Source of the DNA: an uncultured Saprospiraceae bacterium
GTDB lineage: Bacteria > Bacteroidota > Bacteroidia > Chitinophagales > Saprospiraceae
DNA: 14,627 bases
Reading direction: 5' to 3'
Assembly: GCA_937959095.1 (NCBI GenBank)
Contig: CALGLY010000206.1
Span: 1 to 14,627, forward strand
This document shows, piece by piece, positions 7,133 through 14,006 of this stretch. Made by a program: the position numbers and the translations under genes. The notes beneath the pieces were generated by a model. That model saw only the letters and a program-made list of their open reading frames with translations. It did no database searches and was not told where the DNA came from. How positions within the stretch are numbered: the stretch's first letter is position 1; every line of letters starts with the position of its first letter.

Positions 7133-9406
7133 ATGAAAAAAAACTATCTGTTAATTTTCTTGCTATTTGGCTATTGTCAATTAGTGAAAGCCCAATGCGA
7201 ACCAATGCCTATCGCTGGCGATCAGTTATTACTAATAGCGAATGAAACACCTGAACATCCTATAGCAAATCTAGTAGATGGAGATTCCACGACCTTTTGG
7301 CGAGCGGGCAATGGTGCTTTTCCACATAATATAGAATTGGATTTGGGGGAAGAATACATCGTAGAGCAAATGAGTGTATTGCCTCGGCAGGATAATGCGA
7401 ATGGAAAACTAGCAAGCTATGAAATATATGCTAGTTTGGAAGCGGACTTTATCACACCTGAAAAAATAGGAACGCTTGTCTATGAGAGTTATCAAGATTC
7501 TACAGCGAAGTCGATTATATTCGGAGCAATAAAGACCCGCTTTATGCGAATCGTAGCAACCTCCAATTTTGATCCATCGAATCAGAATCGCTTGATGATT
7601 GCAGAATTAGTGATTTATGAAAGCCCTTGTGCTGAAATTGGTCGCCTGAACCAAACCCTCCGATTCGACCCAATTGAAAAACAACTCACTACGAATGCCC
7701 CTTTTGAAGCACAAGTTTTGACAAGCTCAGGTCTTACGCCCAAGCTGGAAGTAGTAGCAGGCCCTGCAACTATCGAAGAGGAAAAAATAACCTTCACAGG
7801 CGAGGAGGGTGAAGTAACAATACGCGCCTATCAGGAAGGCAATGAAGAGTATTACCCAACCGAAGGTTTTCACACCTTTACCGTAATAGACCCAAGTCTT
7901 TACGCCCCTACCTTAGCTACCCGCCTGACGACAAATTATCCTTTGGAAATGCCTGAATTAATGCCCTATTTATTGACGGCAAATTCTAATATTGAGCATA
8001 CGGATGTCCTAGCAGTCGAAAAAGTAGCATTTGAAATAGAGGGAGATACGTACCTTGGCGAAGCCATCAAAAATAGCTATCAAGTATGGTGGCAACCGAG
8101 TAGCTATGGCGAACACCTTATCACTATCACAAGCTATGCTTCCAATGGTGTGACCACTAGCGAAACGCGTACTATCTATGTGGAAACGCCTAATAATGTA
8201 GATAAAAGCGTGCAACCACTTGATAAGGATTTAATTCTTTTTGGAGGGCAAAATAGTCGTTGGTTGTATAAGACGGTTAGTTTTCCACAATTTGTGGGTG
8301 CTTATGAACAAATCATCGGCGATTTCTGGACAACTTGCCCCGATGTGGCGGGCGATTGCGATGATTGGGACAGAAAAGCATGGATAGATGTGAAAGGTCC
8401 GGATGGCAATTGGATTGAAATTATTCGCTATATCACTCCCTATGGGCGCGGTTGTGAGCATCAGATAGATTTGACGGATTATGCCTCTATTTTGCAAGGT
8501 GACGTGGAGATGAGAATGTTTATTGACACTTGGGGAACAGGTGGTTGGGATGTACATTTGCGCCTCAACTACAAGGCAGGAACGCCCATGCACAACTACT
8601 CCTATATCGAGCCATTGTGGGATGGCACCTTCGATTTTGGTAATCCTGTGAAGCTGCAACCGCTAGATACAGTCCTCTATGAATTGCCTGCGGATGCTCA
8701 ATCGGCCAAGCTAAAAGTAGCCACTACAGGGCATGGCTGGGGAAGCAATAATCATCAAAATGCAGCCGAATTTTATGATGCGACGCATTTTTTCAATATT
8801 AATGGAACACGCACCTTCACGCAGCATCTTTGGGTGCAATGCGATCCGAATCCCGATGGTTGTCAGCCGCAAAGTGGCACTTATCGCTTTCCGCGTGCAG
8901 GTTGGTGTCCAGGCGCATTAGCAGAATTATACGAATACAATTTCACGCCCTATATCGGGGCAGGCGCGCTAGAATTATCCTATATTTTTGATCCGCGTTA
9001 TTCGGATATTTGCCATCCTAATAATCCAAGTTGCATCACAGGTGTTACTTGTGGAGATTGCAATGCAGGTTTCAATCCGCACTATGAAGTGGCGGCAAAT
9101 CTTGTAATTTTTGGCAATGCACCCGTCCTTAGTAGCACGAAAGCAGTAGCTGCCGAGACAATGGGATTAAGCCTCTTTCCAAATCCTACAAAAGATTATT
9201 TTACCATAAAAATAGGCGCACAAGCCACGCAAATTCAAGTACAATTACAAGCACTTGATGGGCGTACCTTACAAACACATCAATTCGCTCAAGCAGCGGA
9301 ATTAAAGACAGCGCACTTTGATATTAAAGCCTTGCCTGCGGGAATGTACTTAGTGCAAGTCCTCGCCGAAGGAACGACTGCGAGCTTAAAATTAGTGAAG
9401 GAGTAA
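7133..9406 (+). CDS. Secreted PNGase F-family peptide:N-glycosidase with F5/8 type C domain and T9SS tail
   Basis: Predicted to release N-linked glycans by cleaving the GlcNAc-Asn bond outside the cell. The frame is open further upstream, but the ATG at 7133 starts a clear signal peptide (MKKNYLLIFLLFGYCQLVKAQ), giving 757 aa. Residues ~25-165 look like an F5/8 type C (discoidin/CBM32-like) domain: NLVDGDSTTFWRAG, ELDLGEEYIVEQMSVLPR, FMRIVA. Residues ~166-255 and ~260-360 are Ig-like. Residues ~375-665 match both PNGase F domains: CDDWDR (409-414), RYITPYGRG, DTW (465-467), HGWG, AAEF (544-547), RAGWCPG (588-594). Elizabethkingia PNGase F uses D60, E118 and E206; here these correspond to D413, D465 (Asp instead of Glu) and E546. 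Disulfide pairs C402/C409 and C570/C592 are kept; the pair around E206 is absent. Residues ~678-757 are a type A sorting domain (LFPNPTKDYF, LDGRTLQ, LPAGMYLVQV). The family assignment is firm; activity is inferred. Confidence 0.92.
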   Translation: MKKNYLLIFLLFGYCQLVKAQCEPMPIAGDQLLLIANETPEHPIANLVDGDSTTFWRAGNGAFPHNIELDLGEEYIVEQMSVLPRQDNANGKLASYEIYASLEADFITPEKIGTLVYESYQDSTAKSIIFGAIKTRFMRIVATSNFDPSNQNRLMIAELVIYESPCAEIGRLNQTLRFDPIEKQLTTNAPFEAQVLTSSGLTPKLEVVAGPATIEEEKITFTGEEGEVTIRAYQEGNEEYYPTEGFHTFTVIDPSLYAPTLATRLTTNYPLEMPELMPYLLTANSNIEHTDVLAVEKVAFEIEGDTYLGEAIKNSYQVWWQPSSYGEHLITITSYASNGVTTSETRTIYVETPNNVDKSVQPLDKDLILFGGQNSRWLYKTVSFPQFVGAYEQIIGDFWTTCPDVAGDCDDWDRKAWIDVKGPDGNWIEIIRYITPYGRGCEHQIDLTDYASILQGDVEMRMFIDTWGTGGWDVHLRLNYKAGTPMHNYSYIEPLWDGTFDFGNPVKLQPLDTVLYELPADAQSAKLKVATTGHGWGSNNHQNAAEFYDATHFFNINGTRTFTQHLWVQCDPNPDGCQPQSGTYRFPRAGWCPGALAELYEYNFTPYIGAGALELSYIFDPRYSDICHPNNPSCITGVTCGDCNAGFNPHYEVAANLVIFGNAPVLSSTKAVAAETMGLSLFPNPTKDYFTIKIGAQATQIQVQLQALDGRTLQTHQFAQAAELKTAHFDIKALPAGMYLVQVLAEGTTASLKLVKE

Positions 9407-9413
9407 TTGTTTT

Positions 9414-9454
9414 GAGAGCAGAGAACAGAGACCACTTCATTGAGAGAGCAGAGA
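9414..9454. repeat. Short direct repeat GAGAGCAGAGA between glycosidase and tmk genes
   Basis: GAGAGCAGAGA occurs at 9414-9424 and 9444-9454, 30 nt apart, in the 86-nt gap. The second copy can also pair weakly with TCTCT at 9463-9467. No convincing terminator with a stable stem is seen here. Confidence 0.45.
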
Positions 9455-9492
9455 TAAATAAGTCTCTCTTCTGAAAAATTCAATAAATAAAT

Positions 9493-10113
9493 ATGTCAAA
9501 AGGAAAATTCATTGTTTTTGAAGGAATAGATGGCTCTGGGAAAACCACCCAAATTCAACTTCTACAAGCGCGTTTTCGAGCAGCAAGCTTGCCGATTTAC
9601 GTCACCAAAGAACCTACCGATGGCCCGATAGGCGCAGTCATTCGGAATGTACTGAATAAACGCATCAAGACCAGTGAAAAGGCAATAGCAGGGCTTTTTC
9701 TAGCGGATAGATTGGATCATATTGAAAATCCGATCAATGGAATGTTGGGGCAACTTGGACAAGAAATGCATGTCATTTCGGATCGGTATTATTTGTCTTC
9801 CTACGCCTACCATAGTTCGCATGTGCCGCTCGATTGGGTGATTGCTGCCAATGCAGAATGTGCTAAATTGCTTCGTCCTGATATTATTTTCTTTATCGAC
9901 ATTTCTGCGGAAGAAAGCTTAGAACGCCTAAAAAAAGGACGTGCTTTTCTCGATTTATTTGAAAATTTAGAACGTCTAAAAAGCGTTCGTGCGAACTATA
10001 TGCGTGCCATCGAGCGCGTAGAAAAAGAGGAAAATATCATCCGCATAGATGGTAGCCAAAGCGAAGCGACTATTGCTGCTGAAATTTGGGAGCAGGTGCA
10101 GGAGATTTTGTAA
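9493..10113 (+). CDS. tmk: Thymidylate kinase (dTMP kinase)
   Basis: Phosphorylates dTMP to dTDP with ATP in the cytoplasm, the step that commits thymidine nucleotides to dTTP and DNA synthesis. The 206-aa length fits the family. The Walker A P-loop is FEGIDGSGKTT (residues 9-19). TKEPTDGPIG (38-47) occupies the place of the family's T(R/K)EPggtpiG segment. LFLADRLDHI (69-77) and SDRYYLSSYAYHS (96-108) form the dTMP site with the conserved DR(Y) motif. RPDIIFFIDISAEESLERL (128-146) precedes the lid region around KKGRAFLDLFE (148-157). The P-loop has no Arg after the Lys-proximal Gly, unlike some family members. The ATG at 9493 places the P-loop at the normal distance from the N-terminus. It stands 86 nt after the glycosidase gene and 67 nt before the FKBP gene, in the same direction. 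Confidence 0.95.
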   Translation: MSKGKFIVFEGIDGSGKTTQIQLLQARFRAASLPIYVTKEPTDGPIGAVIRNVLNKRIKTSEKAIAGLFLADRLDHIENPINGMLGQLGQEMHVISDRYYLSSYAYHSSHVPLDWVIAANAECAKLLRPDIIFFIDISAEESLERLKKGRAFLDLFENLERLKSVRANYMRAIERVEKEENIIRIDGSQSEATIAAEIWEQVQEIL

Positions 10114-10120
10114 GAAATAG

Positions 10121-10167
10121 TAGAACCTGCCTTTGTCGGCAGCAGACAGTTACGGAGACAGGTTCTA
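10121..10167. repeat. Inverted repeat between tmk and the FKBP gene
   Basis: TAGAACCTG (10121-10129) and CAGGTTCTA (10159-10167) are exact reverse complements; the stem can be extended with one mismatch and wobble pairs. An alternative inner hairpin CTGCC / GGCAG (10127-10131 and 10138-10142) uses part of the same left arm. No T run follows, so a classical terminator is unlikely. It resembles the GC-richer palindromic intergenic repeats seen in some Bacteroidota, and may instead be a transcript-stabilising hairpin between two genes. Confidence 0.6.
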
Positions 10168-10180
10168 AATTAAAAAAGAC

Positions 10181-10756
10181 ATGAGATACATCACACTATT
10201 GCTAGTACTCGCCTTTAGTGCCTGTGCAGAACAAGTCACAGAAGACAAAACAACGACAGTTATCACGCCACCACCTGCTGCACCAACGGTCACAGAAGAT
10301 GATTTAATAACACGCCTTTCTATAGACCTAATCGCTGCACCAAGCACCCAACTAGAACGGGAACAAAACGTGCTTATCAACCATGCGATTGATAATTTAT
10401 GGAATGTGCAGCGCACCGATTCGGGCTTGTATTATGAAATATTGGAAGCAGGACAAGGCGACCCGATACAGTGGGGCGACTACATCGAGGTGCATTATGA
10501 AGGCACCTTCATGGATGGACGGGTCTTTGATTCTTCGCGCAAGCGCAAGAAACCCATGAATTTCTATGTCGGCAATATGATAGATGGTTGGAATGAAGGA
10601 CTACAATTGATAAAGCCCAAAGGAAAAATTCGCTTGCTTGTCCCGTCGCCCTTAGCCTATGGCGAAAAAGGCTTGGCGACTGCAAAAGGCGACACCCTTG
10701 TGCCAGCCAATGCGGTTTTGTTGTTTGATATTGAAGTGCTTCGTTGGTTGAAGTAA
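10181..10756 (+). CDS. FKBP-type peptidyl-prolyl cis-trans isomerase lipoprotein
   Basis: Isomerises Xaa-Pro peptide bonds, helping envelope proteins fold. The 191-aa product starts MRYITLLLVLAFSAC, a lipoprotein signal with the lipid-bearing Cys at residue 15. A Thr/Pro-rich linker follows (~20-40), then a helical segment (~40-78). Residues 79-191 are a single FKBP domain with the usual binding-pocket sequence: VHYEGTFMDGRVFDSS (104-119), MIDGWNEGLQLI (133-144), PSPLAYGEKG (155-164) and VPANAVLLFDIEVL (174-187). The pocket aromatics Y106, F116, W137, Y160 and F182 are all present, so the enzyme should be active. Membrane side (inner leaflet of the outer membrane versus periplasmic face of the inner) cannot be told. 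It follows tmk and faces the J-domain protein gene tail to tail, 58 nt apart. Confidence 0.93.
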   Translation: MRYITLLLVLAFSACAEQVTEDKTTTVITPPPAAPTVTEDDLITRLSIDLIAAPSTQLEREQNVLINHAIDNLWNVQRTDSGLYYEILEAGQGDPIQWGDYIEVHYEGTFMDGRVFDSSRKRKKPMNFYVGNMIDGWNEGLQLIKPKGKIRLLVPSPLAYGEKGLATAKGDTLVPANAVLLFDIEVLRWLK

Positions 10757-10761
10757 GAATA

Positions 10762-10813
10762 GTAAATAACAATGAAAATCAAATTTTTCATTTTCACTGT
10801 TATTTTCATTTAC
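10762..10813. terminator. Imperfect hairpin between convergent genes, possible bidirectional terminator
   Basis: AACAATGAAAAT (10768-10779) pairs with ATTTTCACTGTT (10790-10801), 11 of 12 pairs, around a 10-nt loop. An outer stem GTAAAT (10762-10767) / ATTTAC (10808-10813) is added after a 6-nt bulge. It fills almost all of the gap between the FKBP stop and the J-protein stop. The stem is AT-rich and lacks a GC clamp, so its strength is doubtful, but its position suits termination from both sides. Confidence 0.4.
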
Positions 10814-10814
10814 C

Positions 10815-11957
10815 TTACTTCTTCCGTCTTCGTCGCTTGCGTTTTGGCGGCGGCGGCGTATTTTCTGCTTCAAATAATTTATTTATTGTCGCAATTATAT
10901 CCTCAGGAGAAATATCCAAATCCTCGTCCTCTTCATCATCCTCATCATCCTCATCAAAAAACATAAGGAGTTCCTCTAAGTCAAATAAATCTTCATCCAT
11001 ACTTGGCTGCATGAAGGCTTGTTTCACGGATTCGGGCATTACGCCTGTTTCAAGGTATTCTTTGAGTCCATCGCGTGTTGCTTCCAAGTTATCGAATTCT
11101 TGCTGCATCATATCCGCCTCCTCTTCTAGCGTATTGTAGCCATATTTTCGAGCATCTTTTTGGGCTTTTATCATATCGCCCAAGTCCGATTTACGGATGT
11201 TTTTCACTTCTTGCTTTACCCGCAAAAGCTGCTTTTCGAGGAGATCCGTTTCGCGACTTACTTTATCAATTTCTATATCCAAAAAATCTATGATGGCTAC
11301 TTCATTGCTTATATCCATATCAGCGAGGGTCGCAACTTCTGCATATTTTGCTTCCAAGCTCAGTAATTCTTCCATATCTCCGCGCTCATAAGCAGAGATA
11401 ATTTGCTGCATCAAGGCATGAAACTGTTCTTTCTCTTTCTTTGATTTTGCTTTATCAGGATGAAAACGCGCGGCTAATTTCAGATAGGCTTTTCGCATCC
11501 CTTTTTGATCTTTTTCTTCGGGTTCAACAGAAAATTGACTGAACATATCGAAAGCACGTTGGCGATCAAACTCATCGGTATTAAAGCCTGATTCTTCTTG
11601 TTTTTTGGCAAACTCCTCTGCGCTCATGCCTGTCATTTCTTCCATCATGTCAAAGTCATCGAACATGGCAATGACATCTTCTAGTCCATCTTTTTCCTCT
11701 TCTGCAATTTTTTTGGAGGCTAATACTTGCTTCAGAAGGTCGCTCACTTCGTTTTTCAACTCACTCATATTCATCATCATCCCCATCATGCGCCCGCCCA
11801 TATTTTTCTGGATATTGATGGCTTCTTCTTTTAGCTTTTGTAGCGTAGTTTTATTGCGCTTAAGTTGCGTGAGCAATTTCTTTTTTGCTTTCTGCAAATC
11901 AATAAGTACTTGTTCTTTTTGGGTGACTATGGAGCTTTTTTCTATATTTTTCGACAT
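10815..11957 (-). CDS. Internal J-domain protein with coiled coils, acid tract and basic tail
   Basis: Probable J-domain co-chaperone that would stimulate the ATPase of DnaK-type Hsp70; its client is unknown. The product is 380 aa, with no signal peptide, so cytoplasmic. Residues ~5-52 are a charged coiled coil; 53-64 are Met-rich (MGGRMMGMMMNM). The J-domain lies in the middle: DRQRAFDMFSQF (131-142) may be the first helix, MRKAYLKLAARFHPDKAKSK (154-173) is helix II plus the HPD loop (166-168), and EKEQFHALMQQIISAYERGD (175-194) is helix III. A long coiled coil follows (~225-300). Then come an acid tract DEDDEDDEEDED (335-346), PPPP (368-371) and a basic end KRKRRRRKK (372-380). It lacks the Gly/Phe and zinc-finger regions of DnaJ, so it is not the housekeeping DnaJ. 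The ATG at 11957 is the only sensible start. It is transcribed away from the cytochrome c gene and toward the FKBP gene. Confidence 0.85.
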   Translation of the reverse strand: MSKNIEKSSIVTQKEQVLIDLQKAKKKLLTQLKRNKTTLQKLKEEAINIQKNMGGRMMGMMMNMSELKNEVSDLLKQVLASKKIAEEEKDGLEDVIAMFDDFDMMEEMTGMSAEEFAKKQEESGFNTDEFDRQRAFDMFSQFSVEPEEKDQKGMRKAYLKLAARFHPDKAKSKKEKEQFHALMQQIISAYERGDMEELLSLEAKYAEVATLADMDISNEVAIIDFLDIEIDKVSRETDLLEKQLLRVKQEVKNIRKSDLGDMIKAQKDARKYGYNTLEEEADMMQQEFDNLEATRDGLKEYLETGVMPESVKQAFMQPSMDEDLFDLEELLMFFDEDDEDDEEDEDLDISPEDIIATINKLFEAENTPPPPKRKRRRRKK

Positions 11958-12085
11958 GAAATTGTAAGCTTGATTTTTAACTATTCAGACCTTTCGATTC
12001 TTAGAGGTTCCGCAATCCCTAAGCTTTTTTCTTGCATTTCAAAAAGTGATGATACACTAATAAATACCTAAAAGTCAATGAAATC

Positions 12086-12120
12086 TAGCTTATCCAGTTT
12101 TTCAATAAACTGATAAGCTA
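12086..12120. repeat. Hairpin in the leader just upstream of the cytochrome c gene
   Basis: TAGCTTAT-C-CAGTTT (12086-12100) pairs with AAACTGATAAGCTA (12107-12120): 14 base pairs with one bulged C and a 6-nt TTCAAT loop. It ends 18 nt before the ATG at 12139 and has no T tract. It may be a leader structure controlling translation, or an operator in the 181-bp divergent region; both are inference. Confidence 0.6.
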
Positions 12121-12138
12121 ATAAACCGTTACATAAAG

Positions 12139-12540
12139 ATGAAAGCGAAGATACTGCTATTATTTCTTTTAATTTTAATTTTAGGCTTATCAAATTGCAA
12201 TTCTAAGCGATATGAGCATGGCGAAATTTTGTATAAAAATTTCTGTTCCAGTTGCCACATGGACGATGGCACCGGACTAGTAGGCAATATTCCACCACTA
12301 GCGGGGGCAGATTATTTGGGAAAAGAACGGGATAAATTAGCTTGTATTATCCGCTATGGCATCAAAGGAGAAATAGTAGTGAATGGGCGAACGTATACGC
12401 AAGCAATGGAAGGCATAGATCGCCTATCGGATGCAGAAATTACAAATGTTATCAATTATATCAATACGGCTTGGGGAAATGAATTCCCCTTTGTTCCTAT
12501 CACAGAAGTACAAGAAAGCTTGAAAAATTGTAAGAAATAA
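12139..12540 (+). CDS. Monoheme class I cytochrome c lipoprotein
   Basis: Small electron carrier outside the inner membrane. The 133-aa product begins MKAKILLLFLLILILGLSNC, a lipoprotein signal with lipobox LSNC and the modified Cys at residue 20. Heme binding motif CSSCH is at 36-40 (two thioether Cys, His40 proximal ligand). GLVGNIPPLAGADYL follows as usual in this family, and YTQAM supplies the likely Met ligand at 90. LSDAEITNVINYINTAWGNE (105-124) is the C-terminal helix packing on the heme. Cys at 69 and near the C-terminus (NCKK) are extra and could form a disulfide. The fold resembles small cytochromes c of Bacteroidota that feed terminal oxidases or act with other redox proteins; the partner is not shown by the neighbours. 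It is divergent from the J-protein gene and 57 nt upstream of folD. Confidence 0.93.
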   Translation: MKAKILLLFLLILILGLSNCNSKRYEHGEILYKNFCSSCHMDDGTGLVGNIPPLAGADYLGKERDKLACIIRYGIKGEIVVNGRTYTQAMEGIDRLSDAEITNVINYINTAWGNEFPFVPITEVQESLKNCKK

Positions 12541-12555
12541 CGAATGAATGTTCCG

Positions 12556-12563
12556 TACTTTTG
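12556..12563 (+). promoter_or_regulatory. Candidate -7 promoter element for folD
   Basis: TACTTTTG matches the Bacteroidota TAnnTTTG consensus. It lies in the gap between the cytochrome c and folD genes, 34 nt before the folD ATG. A TTG at 12528-12530 could be the -33 element, but the 25-bp spacer is longer than usual. If real, folD and the GNAT gene would have their own promoter. Confidence 0.35.
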
Positions 12564-12597
12564 TTTTCCAGAAAAAAGCAAGCGCAAAAAGTAGCAT

Positions 12598-13476
12598 ATG
12601 ACAATTATAGATGGCAAACAATTAGCCAAAGACATAAAAGCAGAATTAGCGATAAAAGTAAGCAGTATAAAAGCGGCAGGTGGCAAAATCCCACATTTGG
12701 CAGCCGTGCTGATAGGCGATAATGCCGCTAGTGAATCCTATGTTCGCAACAAGGTTCGCTCCTGCGAGCAAGTCGGCTTCAATTCTACCCTCATTCGGCA
12801 AGATGAAAGTATCAGCGAAGATGCTTTACTAGAAATAGTGGATGACCTGAATAGGGATGATGATATTGATGGGTTCATCGTGCAATTACCTTTGCCAAAG
12901 CATATCAATGAACAGAAAATAACCCTCGCCATAGAGCCTAAAAAAGATGTAGATGGTTTCCACCCGATGAACTTCGGACGTATGGCGCAAGGCTTACCGA
13001 GCTACTTGCCTGCTACGCCTTATGGCATTTTACAGATGCTAGAACGCTATAATATCGAAACATCGGGCAAGCATTGCGTGGTCATTGGGCGCAGTAATAT
13101 TGTGGGTACACCCATGAGTATTCTGCTATCGCGGAAGGCAAAAATCGGGAATTGTACGGTTACGCTTGCACACTCTCGCACCAAAGATTTAAAAGCAGAA
13201 ACGCTTCGAGCAGATATAATCATAGCAGCGATTGGTCGTGCGAATTTTGTGACGGCAGATATGGTGAAAGAAGGCGCGGTCATTATAGATGTAGGCATCA
13301 ATCGCGTAGAAGATGCGACTAAAAAACGGGGCTACCGACTGGTAGGCGATGTAGATTTTGAAGGCGTTTTATCCAAAGTAAGTCACATCACACCTGTCCC
13401 TGGCGGAGTTGGTCCGATGACTGTTTGCTCCTTGATGATGAATACCTTGAAGGCTTCTAAAGGGGAGATATTTTAA
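12598..13476 (+). CDS. folD: Bifunctional methylenetetrahydrofolate dehydrogenase / methenyltetrahydrofolate cyclohydrolase
   Basis: Converts 5,10-methylene-THF to 5,10-methenyl-THF with NADP and then to 10-formyl-THF, supplying one-carbon units for purines and formyl-Met. The 292-aa length is normal. ESYVRNKVRSCEQVGF (46-61) contains the catalytic Lys52 and Tyr48, matching K54/Y50 of E. coli FolD. DGFIVQLPLPKHI (91-103) has the active-site Gln96, and PKKDVDGFHPMNFG (114-127) has Asp119. The nucleotide-binding segment is GRSNIVGTPMSILL (164-177), and ITPVPGGVGPMT (264-275) is the family signature near the end. No key residue is missing. The ATG at 12598 gives the standard N-terminus. A GNAT gene begins 9 nt after its stop, so the two are probably co-transcribed. 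Confidence 0.97.
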   Translation: MTIIDGKQLAKDIKAELAIKVSSIKAAGGKIPHLAAVLIGDNAASESYVRNKVRSCEQVGFNSTLIRQDESISEDALLEIVDDLNRDDDIDGFIVQLPLPKHINEQKITLAIEPKKDVDGFHPMNFGRMAQGLPSYLPATPYGILQMLERYNIETSGKHCVVIGRSNIVGTPMSILLSRKAKIGNCTVTLAHSRTKDLKAETLRADIIIAAIGRANFVTADMVKEGAVIIDVGINRVEDATKKRGYRLVGDVDFEGVLSKVSHITPVPGGVGPMTVCSLMMNTLKASKGEIF

Positions 13477-13485
13477 TTTTCAGTA

Positions 13486-14001
13486 ATGGAAGTAACTATT
13501 AGAAAAGTTGACTTAAAGGATTTATCGCTCCTGCAAACCATCGGCCGACAAACCTTTGCAGAAAGCTTTGCCAAAGACAATACGGCTGCGGATATGGAGC
13601 AGTATTTGAATGATAAATTCAGCGCGGAACAGCTAAGGAAAGAGTTAGAGCATCCAGAGTCCCAGTTCTTTTTTGCAGAAGTGGAGGGGGAAGTAATTGG
13701 CTATTTGAAAATAAATACTGGCACAGCCCAAAGCGAGCAAGTGCTGGAAAGTGCCTTAGAAATAGAACGCATTTATGTGCGTGCTGCCTATCATGGAAAA
13801 GGCATTGGAAAACGCCTCTTCGATAAAGCCTTTGCTATAGTACAAGTAGAAGCCCTTCGGGTGATTTGGTTAGGCGTGTGGGAAAAAAATCCTAAGGCGA
13901 TTCGCTTCTACGAACGGCAGGGGTTTGTCGTCTTCGATAAGCATCTTTTTATGCTTGGCAAAGACGAACAGACAGACTTTTTAATGAAGTTGGAGGTTTA
14001 G
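13486..14001 (+). CDS. PaiA-like GNAT N-acetyltransferase (polyamine acetyltransferase candidate)
   Basis: Transfers acetyl from acetyl-CoA to an amine. The 171-aa product is a single GNAT domain. LEIERIYVRAAYHGKGIGKRL (91-111) is motif A, with HGKGIG (103-108) gripping the CoA pyrophosphate; WLGVWEKNPKAIRFYERQGF (128-147) is motif B. The segments ESQFFFAEVEGEVIGYLKIN (58-77), AQSEQ (81-85), LEIERIYV, WLGVWEKN and EQTDFLM (161-167) closely match what I recall of Bacillus subtilis PaiA, a spermidine/spermine N-acetyltransferase that also influences sporulation genes. Substrate in this organism is therefore inferred, not shown. It lies 9 nt after folD and its stop codon is only 5 nt from the stop of the opposing porZ gene; no terminator fits between them. 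Confidence 0.9.
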   Translation: MEVTIRKVDLKDLSLLQTIGRQTFAESFAKDNTAADMEQYLNDKFSAEQLRKELEHPESQFFFAEVEGEVIGYLKINTGTAQSEQVLESALEIERIYVRAAYHGKGIGKRLFDKAFAIVQVEALRVIWLGVWEKNPKAIRFYERQGFVVFDKHLFMLGKDEQTDFLMKLEV

Positions 14002-14006
14002 TTTCC

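Noticed and set aside
8231..8659. 142-codon minus-strand frame inside the PNGase F core
   Set aside because: Opposite to strongly conserved catalytic motifs; the translated product shows nothing recognisable.
9414..9470. Terminator after the glycosidase gene formed by GAGA/TCTC runs
   Set aside because: Only a 5-6 bp purine/pyrimidine stem with a long loop and no following T tract.
10934..10955. Possible CRISPR-like array
   Set aside because: The repeats are 9 bp with no spacers and lie inside a coding acid tract; no other spaced repeats were found in the window.
10744..11139. Plus-strand frame rich in Ser opposite the J-domain gene
   Set aside because: The poly-Ser run is the complement of the acid tract (GAT/GAA codons) of the minus-strand gene; it also overlaps the FKBP 3' end and has no recognisable domain.
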